Shown: one piece after another, positions 39,261 to 50,165 of the stretch
How positions within the stretch are numbered: the stretch's first letter is position 1
Layout: the number at the start of each line of letters is the position of its first letter
Assembly: GCA_013399305.1 (NCBI GenBank)
Contig: VXAI01000025.1
Coordinates: 5,724,143-5,788,142, forward strand
DNA: 64,000 bases
Reading direction: 5' to 3'
Source of the DNA: Rostratula benghalensis
Lineage: Eukaryota; Chordata; Aves; Charadriiformes; Rostratulidae
Program-made: the position numbers and the translations under genes
The notes under the pieces: model-generated
Databases searched by the model: none
What the model saw: the letters and a program-made list of their open reading frames with translations, nothing else
Told to the model about the DNA's origin: nothing

Positions 39261-42200
39261 CAACAGTTGTGTATGTGCATTCAGGGTTTTCTACTAAATA
39301 ATGCAAAAACTTATACAAATACACAAGTGCAGAGACTTTAGTAACTGAATGTGCCACGATGGGCTAATATAAAAAAGTAGATGAAGTGTCCCAGCTCGTG
39401 GCTTGAGCATACCTAAGGCTGGTGATCTCCTTGGCCAAAATGTGAAGTCAGTCTCTTATACAAGTGCCCAGTTTTTCACTAGATTGGGGCCTTTTGGAGA
39501 TGCTGATGAAGAACATTACAGAATGCTCAATGTTTGTCAAATTTGGCCTCTAGCTGAATATCCTTATTTGGAAACCCCATCTCCTCCATGTGAACCCGCC
39601 CTCCCCCCCCAAGTTTGGATCACAAAAGGCATTTTGAATGGAAACAATTGCTGGATGTGCTTTGCTTTTGCACTTTTGAAAGTTGGCCATGTCCTTGTGT
39701 GTAGAGGAGCATGTATATGTATCCGTGAGAACACTCAGCTTTTAATTAGAACGGTAGTTGTGCTACCAGAGGTTGGGAGCTGCTCTCTGCTGAAATAGTT
39801 CGAAGTAGGACAAGCGTTTTAAAACTCTTCCAGTTTCCTGTTTGGGTGCTAAAATGTGCTTTTGAACAACAGCTAAATTTAACACTGTGTTTTTGGTTTG
39901 GACAGAGATAAGCATCAGCAGCATAAGGAGGGCAGTTTCCGTTGCTACACTTGAAACAGTGTCTGAATGGTCTTTATGAAATACCAGGTACCGTGTGTTT
40001 TGTACACAGGTACCTGACCGGTGGGAGCCAGAGCAGTGTCCTCCCTCAGAAGTGGGCAGATAGACCTCGATTCCTCAGGAAATCTTGCTTTTGCAATAGC
40101 GTGCTCCAGCAGCAATTCTCACCACAGCGCTCCCGGTTTGAACTGTGTTGACTGACCCAGTGGTACTTGGACAGAGAATTTACTTGTCTTTATCACTTGT
40201 GTAGCACAGGTCCCGTGTTCTCAGCTGGTGTTGGGCTTGGGAAGGTTAAAACACTCAAGTAGGTCATTGCTGCTTGATATTCTTTCACAGTCAGGGCTGA
40301 CCATAGAGGAAAATAACTGCTTTTCCACATTTTGTATGGCCTCTGTGCTCTGTTTTCAGCTTTGACTTGCTTTTCATCATTTACCTAAGCAAAGCTCCTC
40401 ACAGCTGTGAGAAGTAGCAGGCTGCCAGCAATGAATGGCCATGGGGGACAACCTGATGCTAATTCCTGTCTCTGCTTCTGCATGAAGCTGAGCTTGGCAT
40501 GTTCGCATTTCTTCCTGGTCCTTGAATTGAGATTCTTTAGAAAAGGCAAAATACTGTAGAATTGGGAGTGATTCAGTATTTTGAGTAGTACGAATGTGGG
40601 GTTGAAATTGCTCATTGACCTCAGTTTGGGTAAATGCTGAAAAATTTTGGTTAAGTCTCAGCCAGCTTTCCATGGAAGCGGTTAAATAATGGAGTTGGTT
40701 GTAATCAATGTTGCCCAAAGTATTTGTTTTAAGTTGTCTTGTCAGAGCTGCCGAGCAATTAGTGGAAACCATCGCACCCTTATCTGAACCAGGTGGCTGC
40801 CTTTTCAGTAGGGTCCTCAATGTTGGCCAACAGGAGCTGGTACCCACTCAGCAGTTTTGATTTTCCTGCACATGTAGAAATCAGTGCATATGTATTTGGC
40901 TGTTCACTCTTCAAATCTGTGCTCGGGGAGAAATACCCCCTGGTTGTTCTTGTCACAGTGTAAGGATGGATGCTGCAGGTCACAGCCCTTTCTTGGCTAA
41001 CCGGTTGAGTCTGTCTTCTGTAGCCGAACCAAATTCTTGAAAAGCAAATGCTTTACAAGAAAATACTAGACTATAAATAGAAACAAATCCTCTAGTATAA
41101 ATACGTGCAAAGAAATGAGTTTGAGGTTTAAAAATGAAGCCAAATCAAGTGTTGGAAAAGGAAATGTGTGAATCTGGGGGTTCTCCTCATCTCTAGAGGA
41201 GGGCAACGTGATAGGAATGAGGTGTGTTTGAGCTGGTGGAAAAGGCCATCGCTGCATTGACAAAAGCTCAGCTGAAAAGTTGTCTCTGGGTAAGTGCTGG
41301 CTGAAGCTCCTCAGGACTCCTGTCCAGTCATTCCCGCCCCCACGTCATCCTTTGCTTGGGTGGTCCAGCTGTTTACAGGCAGCCTGGTGAGTGAGGTCAA
41401 GAAATTCATCAGTGCTGAAAAAGGGGGGGAGGCGCAAATATTTTTGGCCTGGATCAGTTCCTTGGTCCCATTTACCTTCCAGGCCTGTAAATGGTTGACC
41501 TAGCCCAGCTGAGGGGGCAATGGTAAAGCAGAAATGGGATGCAGAAGGAGGGAAAGGGTTAGATTGTGATTCTGCCCGAGAGAAATAGTCCATTTTCATT
41601 GACTGTGTGCTTCAAGGTTGGCTTCTCAGCCAGAGATTTGTTGTGCTGGCTCACATAACTGTAGAAGGGGCTCCATCATGTTCATTTCCCAAGCACCAAA
41701 TTCTCTTTAAAAGTAGAACCAATTTGATCAGCCCAGTGAATTTCAGTGCTGAGCTTCTCAGCAGGGATAGGGCTTTGGCTGCCTAGCATTGCTTCAGTTC
41801 TGACTGCCTTAGGACAAATTCAACTTTAGGAACTTCAGTAAAGGTATATGTTCTTGCCACGATGTTCCCGTAAAGATTATAGATTAACTAGAGGGATGTG
41901 ATAACTGCAGTTTTATTATTGGGAATTTTTAGAACTAAAACTTTGCTTAAATTCTCCATTAAAAAACAACAAGCAAACAAAAAACAAACCCAAGAAGTCT
42001 AACCAGGGATGACTGAAAACTGAAACGGGAGGTTTCTGCTCTCGGCTCTGTCACTTCTTCAGCCTTTTGCCATAGGGACCCAGGTAAGGATGAAAGAGGT
42101 GGAACTGGCAGGGCACCTACCAGTCTGCTCCAGAAAGGCAGGACTCTTCAGCTGCGTGCTGAAACACCAGGTACATTAAAATCCATGTCTCCTCCCAGCA

Positions 42201-45200
42201 CCGTGCTGCTGGGGAAGGTGTGGTGCAATCTGTGTGCGTGTGAGAAGGGTTGTTGGGTTTTTTTTTTCTTTTTTCCCCCCTCCCCCCCTCTCTTTGTCAG
42301 GATATATATTAAGTTTTGGAGACAACACTGCAATTAGAGAGGATTAGCTTGTTGATGTCAGATCAGCATTCAGGGTTGCTGTTCTGTCAAGCCTTGAGTT
42401 ATGAAAGTAAAACGTAAAGGTGGGTCAATGACCTCGTATCCCAGGGAACATCTCCCTGAGCTCATGTCAGGCTAAGGATTCTTCTCTGGACTGCAGAGGA
42501 GAAAAGCAGATTTTACCGGCCTTTGTAGAAACAAATCATAGCACCAGTTGTAGATTCATCCTAAAATACCCTACACAATGTCCAAGGCCAGCTGGCATGT
42601 TGTAGTAGCCTTTTAGCTAAAACGCTAAAGTCTTAATTTTGAAACCTTAGATTTTTCTTAACAAAGGCATTGTTGGACACTGCTAACTAGCTCTTTTTCC
42701 TTTTCAAAAGAGGAATGTACTTCCACGTACTTGGAGTGGTGGTATCTGCTAAATAACAGAAGTAACATCGGGTCTGGCACAAAGACTATCGAATTTGAGC
42801 TTGCTGACTTGCTGATGTGGAGGCTGTGTTGCCTTTCTAAGCCTGGTGGTGTGCACCACACAGTGGTTTGTGAGTTTTCACCACAAACAGGTACATAATT
42901 GGCCAATAACAGCACACTGAGAAGCATGTTTTTTCTTGTTGTCTTTCTCCAACTGGCTATCCTGAGCCAGTTAAGAAGGATCTGTGGATATTTATGAGTT
43001 TGGGCCCCAAACTGACTGATTTTACTTCTTTTCTGAAAGTGCTCTGCAAAGGTGAAATGGTTTGCCTGGTGGCAGTAGACCTATGGTGGGAAGAGACCTC
43101 ACATGGGAACCTGCAGAGAAAGACAGCTCAATTTATCTGGCTTTACTCTCACTGTCTTTCGCTGAGCTGAGAAATTGGCATCTGTATTTTTTGCTTTCAG
43201 TGCCAGCACTGGCTGCCAGGAACTGCTGCCTTGCTGGGTAGGGCGTTCTGATGAGTGGAAAACGAAAGGAGCACAGAAGAGCTGTTAATTACTGCAGATA
43301 GACAAACCTGCTTCTGAAGGACCACCCATGGCTTAAGCACTCTAGTAAGGATATGCTTGGGTAGGGACTATTTTATCGTGTCTTTGACCCTATCTGGGCA
43401 TGTGAGCAAATTTTTCAGGCTTTTTTGACACACTGACACATATGTTTGATTCATCTCGTGGGAACTCTGGAGAACTTTTCCCTTGAAATATGAGCAGAAA
43501 ATTTGTTTTCCGTAGTCCAGTATCTGCTGGACTGTAGATGTATTCAGTCTTTTCACTGCTATGAAGCCTCCAGTTTTTGAGAGAGCCATAGAGAACAGAC
43601 TTGATGTGAATGCTGCAATGTGACGTGGCATTCTAACATTCTCATAAAATGGCTTTTGATAAAAGTCTGGGCTGATGAAGGTCACAACCTGCGTAATAGA
43701 TCTCCCGGCAAACTCAAGTACCGGGACTATTCAACTCCTCCATCAGCTACGTTCAGAACATCACTCTGCATCGCTTTCAATCCTGCCCCTTCCTTCTGCT
43801 CTGCTTTCTTCATGGCACTCCAGTGCAGGGCAGGTGGAGATCAAGGTGAATCCAGCCATTGCACTGTAGGGTCCACCCATCTTCAGGGAAGGTTCTTGGA
43901 TTTTGCACAAAGATTGCACACAAGGAACACTTTTTTTTTTATTTTTCAGGACCAGTACTTCTGTTTTAGCGTATGGGTTATGTTTAACACCAGCTAATAC
44001 CAATCTGATCAATCTGCAAGAGACCAAGTGAACGTTAGAGAAGCCTGAAAGGCGTGAGCAGAAATGCATGGCATTCTCTGTGGCTGCTAAAGTCATCGTT
44101 TGCTCAAGTTTGCCAGGAAATTTGGTGATTGTAACTTTTTGTCGGTTGTTAAAAGAAAGCGTCAGCGTTTCAGAAGCAGGCGTGTTTTTCAGCAAGTACA
44201 ATGGTAAAGTAGATTTGCTGTGGGAGAAAAAAGTACTTTTATGATGGTACTGAATTCAGTCCTTTGAAGAACAACAAATTGTCACGAGGTGTGTTTTATA
44301 AAATTAAGTCTGTTTTATTTCCCCGTAACTGTCCAGTGGTGATTTTTGGTGAATTTTACTTCTGATTCAAAAGAATGTCCATATTTTTACCATTTCCACT
44401 AACTTTTATCTGGTTCCAAACATTGGCTCTGGACGAAGTACATTATAAAAAAAAAATTGGGAAGAATTACCCACTGTTTCACACACACCTGGGGTTTGTG
44501 CCCTTTTTTATGCTACCAATACAGAAGCCTGGTAGAGACTATCATCATTTAATGTTTAGTGTATAAATAGCAATTACAAATAGAACTTCAACATCTACTA
44601 ATTTCTCACAATATTTGATGAAGGGTGGCCTGTGCTTTTATGACTGTAAGGATGCAAATTGTGCTGAAGACCCTCTCTTCTTCCAGAATCCTTTGTGCGT
44701 GTGTTTCTATATATGTGCATGAGTACTGGGCCTGTGTAAGTAGGAGAGAAAATTGCTTGAAGACACCTCATCTTACATTCTTGGTGTAAATATTCTTGTA
44801 CTTTCGCTTCCTTCATTGTTTTGCTAACAGCTGCCACCCTCTGAAAAGGGAGCACTGGAGCATGAAGGGAGATGGGAGGAGGGGGAATCTCCAATGCTGT
44901 GTGCAAATGTACCATAATTATTTACGTCCGTTTTTGGTTCAGTTGTGAGTGCAAATCTTGTAACTCTTCACATCTGTTTCGGGCATTTTCATCCAAGGAT
45001 GTGACAAAACTTTAATGAATAGCTCTTTTTACAGTTAGGTTTTAATAGCCTGGTTTAATTGAGGGGAAACTGATACGCTGGAAGATAAGCTCTGAAAGCG
45101 ACTGGCTGGTTGGGTGACTCCTGTTCTGGGTGAATGGGGTCGAGCTGTTTTCAGAGGAGCTACATAAGCCCGATTGTGATGGGGATTTCAGGAGTCTGGG

Positions 45201-48200
45201 GCCTAGCTGGCTGGGTCCTGTTGGCTGAACTGAGCACAGATGTATCTAGTCACCAAGAATTAATGGGAAATTCCAGAAATATTTGAATGCGAGGAACTTG
45301 GTCATCTCTCAAGTGTTTGGTAGATCAGAGGGTGAAACACGCCTCTGTGCATTAAATACGAATGAGTCTTTCTGATTTCTGTTTGAGTGTTCAATCTTTG
45401 TTTTAGAAGACTGAATGAACAAGGTAATCGATTTAACTAGCTGTTTACCCTGAGGTCTTTTCTTTATTCTTCATATGCATACATGCTGTACTCCCCTTTT
45501 ATCCCCTTTTCTTCTTTTACAGGCTAACAATATTCTTTCTGACCAAAGTTAATTTAGGTGTTGTGATGAGGTTTTGGTTAATTGCAGGTTTAGAAATCTG
45601 ATGTCCCGAGATGTCTAATCTGTCTGTCCCACTTGTTGCTCGTTTGATTGCTCTCCGTCAACACCTTGTGGTTCCTACTGGGGTTTTTGACACGTGGAAT
45701 TTGAACTCATTTATCTTTTTGCACAGAAAACTTGGTTAACATTTTGCTGGAGGCTGACAGCAAGGACAAGAACAAAAATAATCCCCAATCATCAATTTTT
45801 ACAACGAGTTGGAGAGGAAGCATCACCCATGCTGTGCGTTTACTGGCTAGCCCTCAGAGCAGGCACCCAGCCATTTCCAATCGCTCAGCAATCGATTTTT
45901 GTTAGAGGCAGCAGCTGTGTGCAAGTGGGAACCCTGGTCCTGTGTCTCAGCCTCCTCTCTTCTTCCTCTGTTTACTTATGGGAGTGCTGACCTTCAGATA
46001 ATTTCTCTCCTCTTGACGCTGACCTCTTAGGATGACAGCGATTTGTAACGCAAGCATCCCAAAAATGTGGAGCTAGGAGTAGAAGTGTCACCCATCTCTC
46101 GGGCCTGAACCTTTTCTGGGGAAAGGGGTCACGTCTTAGGATGATCAGTGGGATTTGACTGTTGACCTGTGGACTCTGTTCCACGCACACTGTGTTGCCT
46201 ATTTTCATAGGTGAGGTGGGGAGGACTCCTTCTTGGTGAGTCTTTCCTTAGGTTTCTGTTTCTTTATTTAATGTATCTTTGCTGTGGTGCTTCTGCCTGT
46301 GGGTACTTTGTACTTTTAAAAAACATGAAGCGAACAGGGTCTTGTTAGCTACAGTAGATAAAGCAACTGTGCAAATACACAGTGACCACACTTTTGAGGC
46401 CCTTTGTTGGAACAGCCGTGTTTATGAATGATTCCCGTGTTCCTCAGCAACCAGCCCTGGCGTGGGAGGTCTGCCCTTCGGTTCTGCCTGCGGGCCCAGC
46501 TCTGCCTTTCTGGCTCAGGCTTCCTGGCCATGGATGGAGGAGGAGAGATCTCTATTTTTTTTTTCATTCCTATCCTTTCTCCGATGAAGAGGGTTCCCTG
46601 GCATACCTATTGGTGGCCAATCTTTGTAGATGAGAATTGCATAGTGAGGAAGCACCTCATCCTTGTGGTGTGAACCATGGCATCTGCTAGTTCAGGTGTC
46701 TGTGAAGATGGCCAAGTTCGTTCCTCGCTGTAGCTGTGTGCTCAGGTACTGGCCCTTCTGAGTTCTTTAGTTTTGCTTTTTGGACTTGTCTTTCTGGCAG
46801 AGAAGTAAAAGGTCTAAGAGATGGGAATCCTGGGTGTAGGCTCTGCTGCGAGGATGTGCGTGAATGCAAGAAGCCTTTTATGATGTATCCTTTTCCTTCA
46901 ATTAAAATCAATGTTGATGACATCAGGTGGCTTTCTTAGGTAATTAGTCAGGGTGTGACCACAGTCTTCCTGCAAGTGTCCCAGGTGGTGTGCTGATGCT
47001 GTGCCTCCATCCTGGTCAGCCAGTAACTGGTGAAAATGGCAGAAGGTCAACGTGTCCCTTGCCTTGCTGCCCCGAGTCAGGAGGAGACGTGAAGAGCGAG
47101 GACTCCTTTGGCTGCTGAGGAAGCAGAACACCACCTCTGCTGCCTGCTGACTCCTGGGACCAAGCCGCAGTGGGCTGCACCGCAGGCTCCAGCGCACAGA
47201 GGGAAGCTGCTGAGCTCCTGTGGGATGGCGGTGACTCCTTGGTGTTTGACCTCTTCAGAGCGTCTGGTTTTGCATGGTGCTTTCAGATTGCAGCCTGGTG
47301 TCTTTTCATCTCCTCCACAAGGAATGTATAAGCACACCACAGTCACACACAGGATAATGTGTTGGTTACCCATGTTTGCAAGAGCTGCAAGTTTTTTGTT
47401 GTTGTTTCTTCTATAAATACTAACAGATGTAACCAGTGGACTCCATGAAAGATCAGCAGGAGGAAGGGAGTATTTGCATTTAAAACCTATCTAAATATAT
47501 CAGTACAAATAAACATTTTAACAAGAGGCAGGCCCTAAACAGTGTTGGGAGAATGCTCCATCCTTTAAAGGCTCTGCTTTTTTTGTTTTCCCTGTTTTGT
47601 TCTCTGGCAGATGCCAAACGGACAAAAGGAGGATTTCAGTGGTGGCTTGTGCAGCTGGTGTGTACAACTGCATCTCCAACAGGTTATTTTTCATTTCTCC
47701 TGTGCCAGCCCTTTGAGGAAAGCATTGTCCTGTCACCTTCATTTTAGTTTAATAGTCTTTAGAGTTTAATGGTGTTGAAACAGGGAGGAGAAAAGAGGGA
47801 GTGCAGTTAGGCACAGTTACACAACTTTTGGTGTAACAGTAGTTAGAAAAGGTGGGATTCTGTTACCTGTACATAAGAGGGAGGGGCCATGTATATACTT
47901 AAAGATATCTAGGGCATATGCAGGCTGGCAGATGCAACAACCAGCCCTTCTGTAGATGCTGCTGGATCATGCTGTGTCCCAAATGGCACTAGACATCTGG
48001 GCCGTTGGGGAAACAAGGTTTGGGAAAAGATTGGAGCATCTCTGGCAGCTGTGGGCAAGTCATCCTTTCAGCTTCCTTATTTGTTTGCTGTGTAAGAAGA
48101 GATGGCTGTTTTGTGCCTTAGTTTTCCTGTCAAAAAAGCAGGATGATACCATAACTCATCAGAGTTGCTACCAGGGAAAGTTCATGTGGATCAGAAGTGA

Positions 48201-49985
48201 GACAGACTTTTTTCTGTTTGTTCTGGATTTATACACTCTCTGTCCTTCCAGTGAGGGGAAATTAGGTTTGCTCTGATTGTTTAAAGTGCTTGGCAGGATT
48301 TGCACCTCGTTGCAAATCATAAAATAAATTCCCTTGTGGTTATGTTGCTGCTTTTTACTTAAATGGTCTTCTGCTGCCATTTAACCAATAAATTCCGGTA
48401 ACAGCTGACATATTTGAGATAGAGGAGAAAAAAAACCCTTAACGTTCAGAGCTCCAACAGAGACTTCTTTTCATTTTAAGTATATCATCTTGATAGAGCT
48501 GGAGATCATCCAGACTAGCATTAACTCTTTGGGTCGTAGGAAGGATTAGGCAATTATCTGTGTCCATTTTTCTGTATTTTTACCATATGGCTGGCCTGTA
48601 GAATGTCCTTATCAATGGTCTTGTCTGTATAATACAGAGGAAAAAGAGCTCTGGGTGAGTGCTGCTTCACAGTTTGGTTTGTCGCGCACTAAGTAAATTC
48701 AGCCCACTAAAATTAGTGACTTCTGGGAGGATTCACTGAGATTTTCTTACTTTGTTTGTGTTTTACATTGTTGTCTAGATACAGTTTGTACCATGTCTCT
48801 AGTGCTGAGACCAGCTTTAAAAAAAGATAGTAGCATCAATCTCTGCTCTGCTTCTTGTGCCTCATCCCTCTGCAGTTTGGGGAGCTGGGTGGGAGGAAGA
48901 GATGAGGGGGACCATCTCTTCTACAGAAGTGTGGGTGAAGCTGTGGTTGCCTCTGCAAGCAGCTACCTTTCTTGGTAACCTCCCGAGCAGAAGCTGCAGG
49001 TCCCTGTCACACCTCCAGCCAGCACCCGGAGCCCTTTGTAAACAACCACACACCTCTGTGCAAAGGTATGCGGGTAGAGAAGGCCCAGCGTGGAGGGGAA
49101 GGAGATGTCAGACCTCCCCAGCCACGCACTGCTTCCCTCGCTCCTGTCTGTCCCCCCTTTCCAGGAAACCAAGGCTGCTCCTGTTTATCCGCACCCTGCT
49201 CACACAGTGAAAAAGCCCCGGGCTCCAGTTTCCACTTCAAAGGTGGCGTTGGCTGCCGGGTTGGAGATGGAGCCTGATAATTTTGGTTACGAGTGGCTGG
49301 TGTGTTCCTACAGCTGGAATTCCTGCTGGTGGAGGCAGCCCTGCTGGGTGAGGTCATCCGTGTGTAGTGAGGGCAGAGGGCTGGGGGGAAAAAAGAGCTT
49401 TCCTTGCAGAGCTCTGCCCTTGTGGCGAGACCACCTCTAAGAGATCCCGTGCCAGTCACTGCTGGGCTTCTCCACAGATGCTCTTTGAAAAGGAGCCAGC
49501 TGCTCCCAACTGTGGTGGTGGTTTTTGTGCTGTGTCTACTTGTAATGGAAGTCAGGGAAACCTGTGGGATTTGGCTCTATAAGAAGAGAAAGGAAGAAAT
49601 GTGTATGGTACATTATCGCTGCATGCCGCTGTAAAGCCAATACCTGGTGTACATCTTTCAAGAGAAACCATTTGGCCCAGTCTAACTGGAATGTGCAGCC
49701 ATATTTTTAGATTTACGGTGAGGTAGCGCTGGAAGAAACCAACAATTTGGGATTTGGGTTTTGGGTGTTGTATGCAGCAGCTTGTGCAATAGTACAGCTA
49801 CTCAGAGGATCTCTCGAAGTGTAACTGCGCTTGCTCATTCCGTGGTTAGAGTACAGGAAGCTTGTGTCGGTGTGTGTGGTGTATTTTTTTTTAAAGGCTT
49901 TGGTAAAGTAATAGATAAGTCATAGGAAATGATGCAGCTGCTAGCTAATCCCTGGATTTGTCCTCTGCTTTCTTCTAAACTGCAG
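39261..49985. other. Non-coding stretch
   Basis: No gene recognised. GC content rises somewhat between 46400 and 49450, where many short frames overlap on both strands. The plus-strand frame at 39403-39798 (131 codons) and minus-strand frames at 40377-40847 and 43761-44201 have no recognisable domain. Exon-like pieces with reasonable splice sites occur at 41197-41289, 47611-47682 and 48602-48654; see the findings. A CArG-type CCTTATTTGG lies at 39562, which is expected by chance at this length. Confidence 0.55.
42251..42287. repeat. GTTGGG-T10 tract followed by pyrimidine run
   Basis: TGTTGGG, T10, C, T6 and a C-rich run. Same G-then-T architecture as at 29924. Confidence 0.8.
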
Positions 49986-49989
49986 CATT

Positions 49990-50165
49990 TACTTAAAAAA
50001 GTTATTATGCAATATATAAAACCGAAGTGCAAATGTATGTCTTAAATTTTGGAATCAAAACCATCCTGCCTTATTTTGAACCTTTGAGAAGAGTGATCTA
50101 GAGTTTTAATTAACACTTTCCAGCCATGTAAATTGCAGAGATAATTGCACACATCAACGTTGTCT
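49990..50165. promoter_or_regulatory. Candidate conserved non-coding element
   Basis: Non-repetitive AT-rich sequence with TTATTATGCAATATAT, TTTTAATTAACAC, CCATGTAAATTGC (an octamer-like ATGTAAAT) and GATAATTGCACAC in about 170 bases. POU and homeodomain words next to each other are common in conserved enhancers. This is inference from texture only. Confidence 0.28.

Noticed and set aside
39562..39571. CArG-box-like CCTTATTTGG
   Set aside because: Several matches to this degenerate pattern are expected by chance in 64 kb and nothing around it supports a muscle or SRF enhancer.
39403..39798. 131-codon plus-strand frame downstream of the microexon candidate
   Set aside because: No acceptor at its start, no domain, and a Cys/Ile-rich end typical of translated non-coding DNA.
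43620..43997. 125-codon plus-strand frame with a protein-like middle (VWADEGHNLRNRSPGK)
   Set aside because: The middle reads well but there is no splice acceptor before it. The frame then runs through C-rich and T-rich low-complexity sequence, and I could not match it to a family.
45484..45560. Strong acceptor CTTTTCTTCTTTTACAG with an open frame behind it
   Set aside because: The following donor (TAG|GTGTTG) is weak and the frame stops after about 25 codons with no poly(A) signal nearby.
45556..45620. C/D-box snoRNA-like arrangement (GTGATGA followed by CTGA)
   Set aside because: No proper D box at the end, no terminal stem, and the C' box is poor.
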